Assembly: GCF_013280495.1 (NCBI RefSeq)
Contig: NZ_JABSSX010000001.1
Location: 372,001-436,000 of the forward strand
Reading direction: 5' to 3'
Length of the DNA: 64,000 nucleotides
Source: Brevibacterium permense
GTDB lineage: Bacteria > Actinomycetota > Actinomycetes > Actinomycetales > Brevibacteriaceae
Within the stretch, counting starts at the first letter, position 1, and every line of letters begins with the position of its first letter. Positions 36,179 to 47,566 of this stretch are shown piece after piece. The notes beneath the pieces were generated by a model, which was given only the letters and a program-made list of their open reading frames with translations, did no database searches and was not told where the DNA came from. Made by a program: the position numbers and the translations under genes.

Positions 36179-37894
36179 ATGGGTTACTACTTGACGACAG
36201 CGATTGCCTACCCCAACGGGGCCATTCACATCGGGCATGCCTATGAGTACATTGCGGCCGACACGATCGCCCGGTTCAAGCGACTGGACAATCACGAGGT
36301 CTTCTTCTGCACCGGCACGGACGAGCACGGACTGAAGATGCTGCAGGCGGCGAACAAGCTCGGCATCACCCCCAAAGAACTCGCTGACGACAACGCGAAG
36401 AACTTCCGCGACACCCAACTCGCCCTCGGCTCGACCTTCGACCGGTTCATCCGCACCACCGACGAAGACCACTACGCAGCCTCGCAGGCCATCTGGCGCA
36501 AGCTCGAAGAGGCCGGCGACATCTACCTCGACACGTACTCCGGCTGGTACTCCGTGCGCGATGAGGCCTTCTACACCGACGACGAGACCGAGGTCGTCGA
36601 CGGCGTGCGCCTGTCCAAGGAGACCCGCACCGAGGTGACTTGGACGGAAGAGGAGTCCTACTTCTTCCGCCTCTCGAAGTACCAGGACAAGCTGCTCGAG
36701 CTGTACAAGAACCACCCCGAGTTCATCGGCCCTGACTCCCGCCGCAACGAGATCGCCTCGTTCGTCGCCTCCGGGCTCAAGGACCTCTCGGTCTCCCGCA
36801 CGACCTTCGACTGGGGTGTGCCGGTGCCCGGCAACGACAAGCACGTGATGTACGTGTGGATCGACGCTCTGACGAACTACATCACCGCCGCCGGTTACCC
36901 CGACGACGAGGAGAAGTTCGCGAAGTGGTGGCCCGCGGACGTCCATATCATCGGCAAGGACATCATCCGCTTCCACTCGGTCTACTGGCCCGCATTCCTC
37001 ATGAGTGCCGGTATCGAACTGCCCAAGCGCGTTCACGCCCACGGCTTCCTCTTCAACTCCGGAGAGAAGATGTCGAAGTCCGTCGGCAACGTCGTCGACC
37101 CACTCGACCTCGTCGACGCCTTCGGCCTGGACACTCTGCGCTTCTTCCTCTTCCGTGAGTTCTCCTACGGCCACGACGGCTCGTACACGAAGGACTCGAT
37201 CATCACTCGGAAGAACTCCGACCTCGCCAACGAATACGGCAACCTCGCCCAGCGCTCGCTGTCGATGATCCAGAAGAACTGCGACGCCCAGGTCCCGCAG
37301 CCGGGCGAGCTCACCGAGGCGGACGAGAAACTCCTCGCCCTCGCCCGCGCCGTGCCCGACACCGCCCGGCGCCACGTCGACACCCAGGCCCTCCACCTCT
37401 ACGTCGAAGCCTGCTGGAAGGTGCTGTCCGAGGCCAACCGCTACTTCTCCGCGCAGGAGCCGTGGAAGCTGAAGAAGACCGATCCCGATCGCATGGCCAC
37501 CGTGCTGTGGGTGACGATCGAGGTCGTGCGCATCATCTCCATCCTCATCCAGCCGGTCATGCCCGAATCTGCGGGCAAGATCCTCGACCTCCTCGGTGTG
37601 CCCGCCGGCGCCGGTGAGGCCGGTGCGAAGGTCCTGCCGACCGCCGTCGATTCCGGGTCCGGCGCCGAGGCGATGGGAGCTGTATCCGCGAGTGCGGCCA
37701 TCGGCGTCGCCGCTGGTGCCGCCTACGCGTCGGCCGCCTTGGCGCCGAATGTCGTCGAGGCCGCTGCCGATGGCATCGCCGCCGCCGAGGCGGATCCCCG
37801 GTCGTTCGCGGCCGTCGGGTTCCCGCTCGAACCGGGCACGCCCCTGCCGAAGCCCGAACCCGTGTTCCCGAAGTTCGTGGAGGAGACCGAATAA
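36179..37894 (+). CDS. metG: methionyl-tRNA synthetase
   Basis: 571 residues. Class I synthetase charging tRNA-Met: HIGH motif as HIGHAYEY (18-25), the [10 protein letters not shown] segment, WIDALTNY, and the KMSKS loop EKMSKSVGN near 299-307. The anticodon-binding alpha-helical domain follows. An Ala/Gly/Val-rich segment of about 60 residues (roughly 480-541), absent from the type-B MetG proteins I know, separates LGVPAGAG from the conserved end [14 protein letters not shown]. It contains one exact copy of the dispersed word. The stop overlaps the tatD start. Confidence 0.95.
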   Translation: MGYYLTTAIAYPNGAIHIGHAYEYIAADTIARFKRLDNHEVFFCTGTDEHGLKMLQAANKLGITPKELADDNAKNFRDTQLALGSTFDRFIRTTDEDHYAASQAIWRKLEEAGDIYLDTYSGWYSVRDEAFYTDDETEVVDGVRLSKETRTEVTWTEEESYFFRLSKYQDKLLELYKNHPEFIGPDSRRNEIASFVASGLKDLSVSRTTFDWGVPVPGNDKHVMYVWIDALTNYITAAGYPDDEEKFAKWWPADVHIIGKDIIRFHSVYWPAFLMSAGIELPKRVHAHGFLFNSGEKMSKSVGNVVDPLDLVDAFGLDTLRFFLFREFSYGHDGSYTKDSIITRKNSDLANEYGNLAQRSLSMIQKNCDAQVPQPGELTEADEKLLALARAVPDTARRHVDTQALHLYVEACWKVLSEANRYFSAQEPWKLKKTDPDRMATVLWVTIEVVRIISILIQPVMPESAGKILDLLGVPAGAGEAGAKVLPTAVDSGSGAEAMGAVSASAAIGVAAGAAYASAALAPNVVEAAADGIAAAEADPRSFAAVGFPLEPGTPLPKPEPVFPKFVEETE

Positions 37895-38904
37895 TGGCCT
37901 CACGCGCCGCCGGAACCTATCCACCGGTGCCCGAACCGCTGCCTCACCCCATCGTCGACACCCACACCCACCTCGACATCTGCACGGGTGTGCGGCTGCC
38001 GCTGGGGTCTGGTGAACCCGAACCCGAGGTGACCCCGGACGCGGACGAAGAGTTCCCGTCGCTGGATTTCTTCCATGACACCGCCGCCGAGGCGGGGGTC
38101 CGTCGCATCGTCCAGATCGGCTGCGACCTTCCGGCCGCCCGGTGGACGACCGCGCTCGTCGCATCCCAGTACTCAGGTATTTCCGGGATCGATCCGATCA
38201 GCGATGCGGCATCATCGCTCGTAGCCGGCGAAGCAGCTGCACGCACCGTGCCGCCTCCTCCTTCCGGAGGGCGGACATGGATGATCGGCGGGGCCGCCCT
38301 CCACCCGAACGAAGCTCCGAGGCTGGCCGAGCGCGGCCTGCTCGGCGATGCTCTCACCGAGATCGAATCGCTCGTGAGCTCGCATGAGCGCATGCGCGTG
38401 GTGGGGGAGACCGGCCTCGACTACTTCCGCACGGCAGAAGAGGGAGTTGCCGAACAGCAGCGCTCCTTCCGAGCTCATATCGAGATCGCCAAGCGCACCG
38501 GACGTGCACTGCAGATACACGATCGGGAGGCACACGCCGATGTGCTGCGCATCCTCAAGGAGGAAGGCGCTCCCGAGGTCACGATCTTCCACTGCTACTC
38601 CGGCGACGAGGCGATGGCCCGCGAATGTGCGGCCGAAGGCTATTACATGTCCTTCGCCGGCAACCTCACGTTCAAAAACGCCGACGAGCTGCGGCGGGCC
38701 GCGGCTGCCGCTCCACTGGAGCTCCTGCTGACGGAGACCGACGCACCCTTCCTCACCCCTCACCCGCATCGCGGGAAGCCGGGAGGTCCTTACCTCACGG
38801 CGATCACGGCGCGGAAACTCGCCGAGGTGCGTGGGATGAGCGAAGAGGATCTGTGCGCGGCCGTGTGGAACAACGCGGAGCGGGCCCTCGGCAGCTGGGA
38901 CTGA
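37894..38904 (+). CDS. tatD: TatD family metal-dependent hydrolase (DNase)
   Basis: 336 residues. TIM-barrel hydrolase: HTHLD (N-terminal metal site), VGETGLDYFR, QIHDREAHADVL, FHCYSG and the late ETDAPFLTP with metal ligand D. TatD proteins have 3'-5' exonuclease activity on damaged DNA. Length exceeds the usual ~265-290 because of an N-terminal acidic segment and a loop of about 30 residues near 92-126. Overlaps the metG stop by one base (TAATG), and rpfB follows, the standard actinobacterial order. Confidence 0.9.
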   Translation: MASRAAGTYPPVPEPLPHPIVDTHTHLDICTGVRLPLGSGEPEPEVTPDADEEFPSLDFFHDTAAEAGVRRIVQIGCDLPAARWTTALVASQYSGISGIDPISDAASSLVAGEAAARTVPPPPSGGRTWMIGGAALHPNEAPRLAERGLLGDALTEIESLVSSHERMRVVGETGLDYFRTAEEGVAEQQRSFRAHIEIAKRTGRALQIHDREAHADVLRILKEEGAPEVTIFHCYSGDEAMARECAAEGYYMSFAGNLTFKNADELRRAAAAAPLELLLTETDAPFLTPHPHRGKPGGPYLTAITARKLAEVRGMSEEDLCAAVWNNAERALGSWD

Positions 38905-39038
38905 GCCGGGCCCAGCCCTTCGTTCTGTGAGCGAGATAACGGGACGCAGCGCCGCCTCGGCGGGGAGATATCACGAGCGGGAATGCCCTGGAAACACGGG
39001 GAACTCCAGGTCAGACACGCCCTCAGGAAACTCACACC

Positions 39039-39085
39039 GTTACATTTCCGTGATATTTTGCGAACCGTGTAACGAATCGGTTACA
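39039..39085 (+). promoter_or_regulatory. GTTACA motifs upstream of rpfB (MtrA-like)
   Basis: GTTACA at 39039-39044 and 39080-39085 and its complement TGTAAC at 39068-39073. The last two form TGTAAC-N6-GTTACA. GTTAC-type motifs are recognised by the response regulator MtrA, known to control rpf and cell-wall genes in related actinobacteria. Assignment is by analogy. Confidence 0.45.
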
Positions 39086-39122
39086 GTGAACAGGTCGATA
39101 AACTCTGCTCAGGGATATTTTT

Positions 39123-40364
39123 GTGATTGATTTTCTGAAGAACCGCAAGGTTCAGATCGCTGCACAGGCGGTCGTGATCACCGGACTCGTCGGTGGCACG
39201 GGCGCGGTTGTGACCATGAACAAGCCCGTGACCTTAGAGGTCAACGGACAGGCCGAAGAGATCCGAACCTTCGGTGGAACGGTCGGGGACATCCTCGACA
39301 GCCATGAAATCGATGTCGATAAGCGCGACCAGGTCAAGCCGGGTGTGGGCACCAAGGTCGACCGTGACATGACGATCACCGTCAACACGGCGAAGAAGGT
39401 TGCGCTGTCCGTCGATGGCAAAGAGACGAACGAATGGACCAACGCGAACACCGTGGGTCAGGCTCTGGCCGACCTGGGTGTCGACGCGAAGGGCGCCGAC
39501 CTCAACGCGAAGGCCAGCCAGCGTTTGAAGGACAAGGGCAATGACATCGACGTGACCACGTCGAAGGATCTCACCGTGGTCGCCGACGGCAAGGACCATA
39601 AGGTCTCGGCCGCTGTGGGCACCGCCAAGGAAGCTCTCAAGGACACGGGCGTCAAGCTCGACAAAGACGACTTCCTGTCCGTACCGATGTCCGCCGAGGT
39701 CTCCGACGGCCAGGTGCTGACCGTCAACCGCGTGAAGAACGACACCGTCAAGGACAAGCAGGCCATCAAGGCCGAGGTCGAGACCAAGAAGTCCGACTCC
39801 CTCTACGAGGGTGAGACCAAGGTCGAGACCGAAGGCAAGGACGGCGAGAAGCAGGTCACCTACAAGGTCAAGACGATCAACGGCGAAGAGGTCAAGAAGG
39901 AGAAGAAGGACGAGAAAATCGTCTCCGAACCCAAGGCCAAGGTCGTCATTCAGGGCACCAAGAAGAAGGAAGAACCGGCGGACACCGGAGGCTCCGACTC
40001 GGGTGATTCCGGCGATTCCGGTTCGGGTGATTCCGGCGATTCCGGTTCGGGTGACTCCGGTGACTCGAGCACCGGCGGCGGATCCGGTTCCGGCGGCGGC
40101 GACATGAGCACCGCTGAGATCAAGGCGATGCTCGGTGGCCCCGGGTCCAAGTGGTACCAGGTCGCCAAGTGCGAGTCGGAATTCAACCCCCGTGCGGTCA
40201 ACAAGTCGAACAACGCACACTTCGGTCTGTTCCAGTTCAAGCTCCAGACCTGGCAGTCCATGGGCGGCAGCGGCAACCCGGTTGACGCCAGCCCGCGGGA
40301 GCAGTTCGAGCGTGCCAAGAAGCTCCAGGCCGCAGCCGGCTGGGGACAGTGGGCCTGCGCCTGA
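39123..40364 (+). CDS. rpfB: resuscitation-promoting factor RpfB-like
   Basis: 413 residues. One N-terminal membrane anchor (about 10-32), three DUF348 repeats (about 35-75, 88-128 and 150-190), a G5 domain (about 205-280), a Ser/Asp/Gly repeat linker (about 287-330) and a C-terminal transglycosylase-like Rpf domain (WYQVAKCESEFNPRAV with the catalytic-region E, ending GWGQWACA). Cleaves peptidoglycan and promotes regrowth from dormancy. GTG 39123 start. Downstream ksgA and ispE, the usual partners, are absent. Confidence 0.92.
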   Translation: MIDFLKNRKVQIAAQAVVITGLVGGTGAVVTMNKPVTLEVNGQAEEIRTFGGTVGDILDSHEIDVDKRDQVKPGVGTKVDRDMTITVNTAKKVALSVDGKETNEWTNANTVGQALADLGVDAKGADLNAKASQRLKDKGNDIDVTTSKDLTVVADGKDHKVSAAVGTAKEALKDTGVKLDKDDFLSVPMSAEVSDGQVLTVNRVKNDTVKDKQAIKAEVETKKSDSLYEGETKVETEGKDGEKQVTYKVKTINGEEVKKEKKDEKIVSEPKAKVVIQGTKKKEEPADTGGSDSGDSGDSGSGDSGDSGSGDSGDSSTGGGSGSGGGDMSTAEIKAMLGGPGSKWYQVAKCESEFNPRAVNKSNNAHFGLFQFKLQTWQSMGGSGNPVDASPREQFERAKKLQAAAGWGQWACA

Positions 40365-40470
40365 TCTGAGATCAGGTTCGCGGCAACCGACTGAGCGTCT
40401 GCAAAGGCAAAGAACTCTGGCCGCCATTGACAACAGATATCGACAACTGAGCTGAGGCGGTCAGCAAGGA

Positions 40471-40510
40471 GCGTGGGCCCCGAGGAGAGATCCTCGGGGC
40501 CCACGCTTTT
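40471..40510 (+). terminator. rho-independent terminator after rpfB
   Basis: GCGTGGGCCCCGAGGA (40471-40486) and its exact complement (40491-40506) with a GAGA tetraloop, followed by TTTT. About 105 bp beyond the rpfB stop. Confidence 0.88.
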
Positions 40511-40573
40511 CGGCACCGGCTCCACCTCCGCGCGGGGCCCAATCTGAACTTTCGCCCAGAGCATGACGAATTG

Positions 40574-40600
40574 CTGGCACTCAAGTTGACCGAGTGCTAA
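40574..40600. promoter_or_regulatory. CIRCE element 1 (HrcA operator)
   Basis: CTGGCACTC-N9-GAGTGCTAA, matching the CIRCE consensus (TTAGCACTC-N9-GAGTGCTAA) in the inner arms. HrcA binding here would repress groESL outside heat stress. Confidence 0.85.
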
Positions 40601-40619
40601 GAGCGTTCTAGAGTCAGAA

Positions 40620-40646
40620 TTAGCACTAGCACTCATTGAGTGCCAG
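40620..40646. promoter_or_regulatory. CIRCE element 2 (HrcA operator)
   Basis: TTAGCACTA-N9-GAGTGCCAG, a second CIRCE with small deviations, 19 bases after the first. Two operators in tandem imply tight HrcA control of groESL. Confidence 0.78.
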
Positions 40647-40754
40647 TTTCATGAGACGGTCGAATCGCTCGGCACCCGCGACGACGAGAGGTTCATGGCA
40701 GCAGCCGCCGTCTGACTCGATGAAATAGAACCCAGCGAAGGGAGAGGGCCCGAT

Positions 40755-41048
40755 ATGTCGGTCTCCATCAAGCCACTCGAAGATCGGATTGTCATCCGTC
40801 AGGTCGAAGCAGAACAGACTACCGCCAGTGGTCTGGTCATTCCCGAAACCGCCAAGGAAAAGCCTCAGGAAGGCGAAGTTGTCGCAGTGGGCCCGGGCCG
40901 CGTTGCTGACAACGGAAACCGCGTGCCGGTCGACGTCGCCGTCGGCGACAAGGTCATCTACTCCAAGTACGGAGGCACTGAAGTCAAGTACGCAGGCGAA
41001 GAGTTCCTCGTGCTCTCGGCTCGCGACGTGCTCGCCGTCATCGGCTGA
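40755..41048 (+). CDS. groES: co-chaperonin GroES
   Basis: 97 residues, the normal length. Opening [13 protein letters not shown], mobile-loop region [23 protein letters not shown], and [17 protein letters not shown]. Forms the heptameric lid on GroEL. Ribosome binding site GAAGGGAGAGGG upstream. 36 bp before groEL, under two CIRCE operators. Confidence 0.97.
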   Translation: MSVSIKPLEDRIVIRQVEAEQTTASGLVIPETAKEKPQEGEVVAVGPGRVADNGNRVPVDVAVGDKVIYSKYGGTEVKYAGEEFLVLSARDVLAVIG

Positions 41049-41057
41049 ATCCCCTGA

Positions 41058-42677
<1,620 letters not shown>

Positions 42678-42710
42678 GCCATCCGCTCGGACTGACTCAT
42701 CTCTGACCAC

Positions 42711-42747
42711 GACAGTGGCCCGGAACATCACGTTCCGGGCCACTGTC
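42711..42747 (+). terminator. stem-loop terminator after groEL
   Basis: GACAGTGGCCCGGAAC (42711-42726) and GTTCCGGGCCACTGTC (42732-42747), a perfect 16-bp stem with a 5-base loop, 34 bases past the stop codon. No U-run. Confidence 0.8.
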
Positions 42748-42946
42748 GCATTCACCGTCACCGAGGCGGCCGTGCCCTGTTCTCCTACCTGCACGGTTCT
42801 TGGCTGTCCGTGCTCACCGAGGCAGTCTTCCGACCAGATGTGTGTTCACCCGCCCGTCTTGCCACATTCACGTTCCGGAAGCTCGTCGAGACTAGTGTGT
42901 CGCGAAGGTTTCCGGCACGGGACCTGTCATCAGATCCAAGGGAGAC

Positions 42947-44566
42947 ATGAAACGCATAACGATGATCGGCGACGTCGGTTGGAGTCGGTTCTACCACCTC
43001 GGCGATGAAGCCATGACCGAACTGGCTATCGATGCGCTCCGTGCCCGTACGGACATCTCCATCACTCTCATTGCTGGTGAACCTCAACACGCCGCCGAGA
43101 TGTACGGAGTCGATGCTGTTTCCCGGATCGGATTCAAGCGGGACCGTGAGCCGAATGTCGTCCGCATGGAGAAGATCCTTGAACATGTAGAGAGCAACGG
43201 GACTCAAAGCGCTCTCAGAGCAAACGACCCGGCCTTGAAAGTGATCGACACTGTCCGTGCTTCTGATGCTGTTCTCATCGCAGGAGGCGGAAACCTCAAT
43301 TCGATGTTCGCTCACCATATCTATGAACGTGTGACCCTTGGGCGGATCGCAAAAGCGCTGGGGAAGCCCTACGCTCTGACAAGCCAGACTCTGGGCCCAC
43401 TGATCTATGACGAGGACCGTAAGCTCGTCTATGAGTTCCTGGCTGATGCCGAATTCGTCGGCAGCAGGGAAAGCTATACGACAACGTTCGCGAAACAAGT
43501 CGGCGGCAAACGCGCAGTTGTGCGCCGACAGGTCGACGACGCGTTTTCGCTCGAAGCACACGATGTCAACCGTGACGCTGTCGAGGATCTGACGAGGGAA
43601 CGGTTCATCCTGGCCAGCTTCGCTGAGAAGGCATCGTCTCCAGTGCTCTCCGACGGGGCCTATCACGCCCATCTCGTCGAGATCACCCGCCGCCTCGCCG
43701 ACGAAACCGGATTGAACATCCTCTTGGTTCCTCACGGCGGCGGGCTGCCTCCGGCGACACCGACCAGAGACCAGCTGACCAACGAGCAGATCGCAGCCGA
43801 GGTCGGACGGGAGACCGTCACATCCACGAGGATGCTCACCGCCCGCGAACTCATCGCATTGACTGAAAGTGCAGAGTTCGTCATCGGCACTCGCTATCAC
43901 GCTGGGATTTTCGCCGGCGCAGCCGCGGTGCCTTTCATTTCTCTCGTGCCCAATCTCTACTCATCTATCCGGATGCGCGGGGCCGCCGAGAATGTCGGGA
44001 TGGAGCAATTCGTCCTCCCCGTCGAGTCGGTCGACGATATTGTGGCGACCGGAATCGGTGTGGCTCAGAACCGGGACACCCTCGTTTCAGCGCTGCGGGA
44101 CAGTGCGACTCACCGTCGCGCGGAGCACAAGGAATGGTGGGACTTCGTTGTCGCGCACACCGTCGGTGATGGTTCCGGTGAGAAACCGAACGTTTCATCA
44201 GTGCCGGCGCCGGGATTCTTCCATGCCGACGAGGTGGACAACCCGTTTGACTCCGCTCCCGCCGGTAATCGTGCGCGGCTTTCAGCAATTGAAGAATTCG
44301 GTTTGCTGCTGGCCAAACGCGACCGCCAGTTGGCTATGGCGCGAAAGCAGGCAAAAGACGCAGCTGCGGCCCTGGAAATCAGCAACGCCAGGCACGAGCG
44401 GCAGGACAGCATGCTCGCGGTGAAGGCGGCCAGAAAGATACGCGGCTGGCAGCGGAAGCTCAAGCGACAGGTCCGACGCGGCACGAAAACTGTCGGCAAG
44501 CACTTCATCGAGTCGGCGCAGCGCCGCAACGAGGTGGCGCCGGCGCAGCTCCGCCGGCAGGGCTGA
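42947..44566 (+). CDS. polysaccharide pyruvyl transferase family protein
   Basis: 539 residues. PF04230-type GT-B-like fold: GDVGWSRFYHLGDEAMTELAI, VLIAGGGNLNSMFAHHIYER, the TSQTLGPL segment, VGSRESYTT, and VIGTRYHAGIFAGAAAVPFISL with the conserved R-x-H. Family members add pyruvate ketals from phosphoenolpyruvate to surface polysaccharides. The last ~120 residues are extra: a helical, basic, coiled-coil-like tail (LLAKRDRQLAMARKQAKDAA, then KLKRQVRRG). GGGAGA before the ATG. Stands alone, though its product could act on the glycan made by the 18-29 kb locus. Confidence 0.85.
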   Translation: MKRITMIGDVGWSRFYHLGDEAMTELAIDALRARTDISITLIAGEPQHAAEMYGVDAVSRIGFKRDREPNVVRMEKILEHVESNGTQSALRANDPALKVIDTVRASDAVLIAGGGNLNSMFAHHIYERVTLGRIAKALGKPYALTSQTLGPLIYDEDRKLVYEFLADAEFVGSRESYTTTFAKQVGGKRAVVRRQVDDAFSLEAHDVNRDAVEDLTRERFILASFAEKASSPVLSDGAYHAHLVEITRRLADETGLNILLVPHGGGLPPATPTRDQLTNEQIAAEVGRETVTSTRMLTARELIALTESAEFVIGTRYHAGIFAGAAAVPFISLVPNLYSSIRMRGAAENVGMEQFVLPVESVDDIVATGIGVAQNRDTLVSALRDSATHRRAEHKEWWDFVVAHTVGDGSGEKPNVSSVPAPGFFHADEVDNPFDSAPAGNRARLSAIEEFGLLLAKRDRQLAMARKQAKDAAAALEISNARHERQDSMLAVKAARKIRGWQRKLKRQVRRGTKTVGKHFIESAQRRNEVAPAQLRRQG

Positions 44567-44747
44567 GCGCGCCTTGGGCGTTCAGAACTCCAAGTTCGGC
44601 ACACCCTGCTCTGGAATGCACACCGAAGAACCTGGTCATTTCAGAGACGGGTGTAGAAAAAACCTGATGCCACTGACCTAGTCGAGGTTGCGCACTTTTT
44701 GTCGTCTAGGACGCGCTCGGACGTGGGGCTATGCGTAGCCGGTCTGT

Positions 44748-45151
44748 TCAGGCGCGGTCGCTCACGAGCTGGGTGCGCAGTCGGGCGAGGTCGGCACGAA
44801 TCATGTCGGCGTCCCGGTTGAACTCGGCGTCGGTGACACCGGGCAGACGGAGCAGAGTGAAGACCACCTCGGTGCCGGCATCATTGGCCAGCGCCCGCAG
44901 GGGGTGTGCACGATCGTGCCGTCGGGGAAGATCACGTCGTGATCGAGGATGCCCAGATCCGTGTGCGGGCCGAAGCGGACTTCGACCTCACCCGTCAGAG
45001 AGTCGGTAATCCAGCGGCCGCCCGCCTCGCGGATTCCATTGCTCAGTCCCGCGGCCCAGGCCGGAAGGTTCGCGGGATCGCCGGCGAAGGCGGCCACTTC
45101 GGCGGGGGAGGCGTCGGTGGACCTCGATAGGTGGAGAGCTGGATTCGTCAT
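44748..45151 (-). pseudogene. SRPBCC-family protein, frameshifted
   Basis: From ATG 45151 the protein reads LHLSRSTDASPAEVAAFAGD, then GEVEVRFGPHTDLGILDHDV and PDGTIVHTP, a START/SRPBCC-type beta-sheet pattern. At a run of five C (G at 44900-44904 on the plus strand) the frame is lost. With one more C it would continue LRALANDAGTEVVFTLLRL, PGVTDAEFNRD and RLRTQLVSDRA, ending at TGA 44748. A homopolymer length error, phase variation or real decay would all give this. Confidence 0.7.
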
Positions 45152-45301
45152 CTCCCAAGTGGACCACAAGAGAAGCCGTGCGGCCAGAGCACCCGCTGTA
45201 CACAGCTCGCTCACACCTACTGGCCAGTCGCTTTTCATGTTTCCGAGCGCTGATCCTCGTTAGTCTGGAAATGACAGCTTGCACCGACGCATGAGGAATC
45301 T

Positions 45302-46078
45302 ATGACCACCGGCCCGACGATGCCCATCGCCCGACTCTGCGACGTTTCGAAGGTCTTCGATCCGAAAGGGGCCGCGGTCACGGCTCTCAGCGGGGTCAGC
45401 CTCGACATCGCACCGGCCGAACTGACCGCGGTGATGGGGCCTTCGGGCTCGGGGAAGTCAACACTCATGCACGTCCTCGCCGGACTCGATCGTCCCACCT
45501 CGGGCTCAGTCCACCTCGGCGAACAGGAGATCACGAAGCTGCGCGACGACGACCTCACCGCCCTGCGCCGCCGCCGGATCGGTTTCGTCTTCCAAGCGTT
45601 CAACCTCGTGCCCACGCTCACCGTCAAAGAGAACATCCGCCTGCCCTTCGAACTCGACGACCGTCGGCCCAATGCCGACGAACGCGCCTGGATCTCCACG
45701 GTCGTCCACCGCCTGGGGCTGGAAGACCGCCTCAAACACCGACCCAACGAGCTCTCCGGCGGCCAGCAGCAGCGCACCGCCATCGCCCGGGCGCTCGCAA
45801 CTCGCCCCGATATCCTTTTCGCCGACGAACCGACCGGCAACCTCGATGCGAAGTCCGGTCGCGAAGTCATGGCGATCATGGTCGAGGCCGTCCGCGACTT
45901 CGGCCAATCCATCGTGCTCGTCACCCACGACCCGACCGTCGCCGCCCACGCCGACCGCGTGATCTTCATCGCCGACGGCATCCCCGTGACGGAACTGAAC
46001 GACACCATCACCGCCGAAGCGATCGCCTCGACCATGCTCGACATCGACGAACGCGCCGAATCCGCGGTGAGCCGATGA
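45302..46078 (+). CDS. ABC transporter ATP-binding protein, MacB/LolD type
   Basis: 258 residues. Walker A GPSGSGKST (46-54), signature LSGGQQQR near 150, Walker B ILFADEPTGNLD and the switch histidine in LVTHDPTVA. Subfamily features (ALSGVSLDIAPAELTAVMGPSGSGKST, GFVFQAFNLVPTLT) match ATPases that power FtsX-type permeases. GAGGAA precedes the ATG. Overlaps the permease gene by four bases. Substrate unknown, possibly antimicrobial peptide or lipid export. Confidence 0.9.
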   Translation: MTTGPTMPIARLCDVSKVFDPKGAAVTALSGVSLDIAPAELTAVMGPSGSGKSTLMHVLAGLDRPTSGSVHLGEQEITKLRDDDLTALRRRRIGFVFQAFNLVPTLTVKENIRLPFELDDRRPNADERAWISTVVHRLGLEDRLKHRPNELSGGQQQRTAIARALATRPDILFADEPTGNLDAKSGREVMAIMVEAVRDFGQSIVLVTHDPTVAAHADRVIFIADGIPVTELNDTITAEAIASTMLDIDERAESAVSR

Positions 46079-47496
46079 ACCCGCTGCGCGAAATCCGAAC
46101 CAACCCGCGGCAGTTCTTCCCCAGCGTCCTCGTCGTCTTCATCGCCGCCCTCTTCGGCACCGCGATCATGCAGGGCATCGCGATACTGACCGCGTGGCTG
46201 TCGTCTGAGAAGATCATCGCCGAGTCCGAGACCGCGCAGAACTTCCTGTCGATGATCGGTGTCACCTTCTTCCTCATCGCTCTCTTCGTCTCCACGATCG
46301 TCATTGCGAACACGTTCTCGATCATCATCGCCGGTCGGAGCCGCCAGTTGGCTCTGCTGCGCCTCATCGGGGCGTCGTCGAAACGACTGCGCAGGGCCGC
46401 CTCGGTGGAGGGCCTGATCATCTCCGTCCCTGCGGCGGTGCTCGCCTTCGCGGCGTCGACCGGGCTGGCGAAAGCGGCCCAGAATTATCTGGGCAGCGCC
46501 ATCACCGAGGAGGTCGCCCTCCTCACCCCGACCATGGCCGTTCCCGCGCTCGCCACAATCATCGTGACTTGGGCTTCGGCGTACCTGGGTGCGCGCCGCA
46601 TCACCGGGATCTCACCGATCGAGGCGACCTCGCAGGCGGTGGAGCTCCGGCCCGAGGATGCCCGGGCCTCACTCGGCGGACTCACCGCCTCGCTGATTCT
46701 GCTGTCCATGGGGCTGACGTTCCTCGTCAATTCCGTGATCGGGGCCGCCGATCATCGGATCAGCGTGATCAGCGTGGTGCTCACCGCATTCGGCTCGAGC
46801 CTGACATTCATCGGCGTCATCATCGGCCACCCGTGGATACTGCCGCCCCTGCAGGCGGCGATGGGCTGGCTGTGCGGGCGCACCGCGGTGTCCCGATTGG
46901 CCGCATCGACGATCGCCCGCCATCCCACCCGGAACGCACGCACGGTCATCGGACTCGTCATCGGCATCACGCTCATCGTCATGTTCGCCACCGCCATGAC
47001 GACCTTCCGCGATCAGCTGCTGCGGTATGCCAGGTCGCTCGGCGAGGAAGGGTGGGGCGGCCTCGAGGACGCGCTGGCCACCGTCATCGACAAGTCGATG
47101 CTGTTCGCGTTGGCCCTCATCCTCTTCTCCGTGATCATCGCCGTCATCGGCGTCGCGAACACCCTCATGCTCTCCGTGCGTCAGCGCACTCAGGAGATCG
47201 GGCTGCTCATGGCGCTCGGCCAGACCCCGAAGCGCGTGCGTCGCATGATCACGGCCGAAGGCCTGCAGCTGAGCCTGACCGCCTGCGCGGTCGCCGTCCC
47301 GCTGGGCATCGGCTTCGGCTGGGTCGGCGCACTGACCCTGCTCTCGCCCCTGCTCGGCCTCTTCGGGCCGAGCGTGCCGTGGACGGTCGTCATCGCAGTC
47401 ATCGTCGGCACCCTCATCGCCGTGTTCATCGCCAGCCGCGAACCCGCCCGCGCGGCCACCTCGATCAGCCCCGTCGAGGCGCTCGAAGCTGTGTGA
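46075..47496 (+). CDS. FtsX-like ABC transporter permease
   Basis: 473 residues with two FtsX domains. An N-terminal membrane segment (about 15-38), a short periplasmic loop, three segments near 60-175, then a second set near 195-245, and a C-terminal FtsX core (LFSVIIAVIGVANTLMLSVRQRTQEIGLLMALGQTPKRVRRMI) ending SREPARAATSISPVEALEAV. Lacks the large periplasmic domain of true MacB. Partner of the adjacent ATPase. Confidence 0.9.
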   Translation: MNPLREIRTNPRQFFPSVLVVFIAALFGTAIMQGIAILTAWLSSEKIIAESETAQNFLSMIGVTFFLIALFVSTIVIANTFSIIIAGRSRQLALLRLIGASSKRLRRAASVEGLIISVPAAVLAFAASTGLAKAAQNYLGSAITEEVALLTPTMAVPALATIIVTWASAYLGARRITGISPIEATSQAVELRPEDARASLGGLTASLILLSMGLTFLVNSVIGAADHRISVISVVLTAFGSSLTFIGVIIGHPWILPPLQAAMGWLCGRTAVSRLAASTIARHPTRNARTVIGLVIGITLIVMFATAMTTFRDQLLRYARSLGEEGWGGLEDALATVIDKSMLFALALILFSVIIAVIGVANTLMLSVRQRTQEIGLLMALGQTPKRVRRMITAEGLQLSLTACAVAVPLGIGFGWVGALTLLSPLLGLFGPSVPWTVVIAVIVGTLIAVFIASREPARAATSISPVEALEAV

Positions 47497-47533
47497 GGGG
47501 CGGGTCGCGGGATGGCTCCGTAACCTGGCGGAT

Positions 47534-47548
47534 CGCCTCGCCGAGGCG
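47534..47548. terminator. CGCCTCG-C-CGAGGCG palindrome between convergent genes
   Basis: Seven-base arms with a one-base centre, between the permease (rightward) and acyl-CoA ligase (leftward) stops. It contains an exact dispersed word (47540-47549). Short, so termination is only possible. Confidence 0.35.
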
Positions 47549-47566
47549 GGGCCGGAGGGGTGCCGC

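Larger units (their letters stand above)
40365..40754. other. 390-bp spacer between rpfB and groES
   Basis: No gene. Contains the rpfB terminator (40471-40510), two CIRCE elements (40574-40600 and 40620-40646) and therefore the groESL promoter region. The groES ribosome binding site AAGGGAG lies near 40739-40745. Confidence 0.8.

Noticed and set aside
36128..38164. 678-residue open frame opposite metG and tatD
   Set aside because: Antisense shadow of two strongly supported genes; biased residue content and no ribosome binding site. The same applies to long antisense frames over guaB (54186-55871), groEL (41094-42794), desA/desB (57298-59094) and fhs (11793-13145).
38905..39122. c-di-AMP (ydaO-type) riboswitch before rpfB
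   Set aside because: Common upstream of rpf genes in actinobacteria, but its conserved motifs are absent here; only GTTACA motifs are visible.
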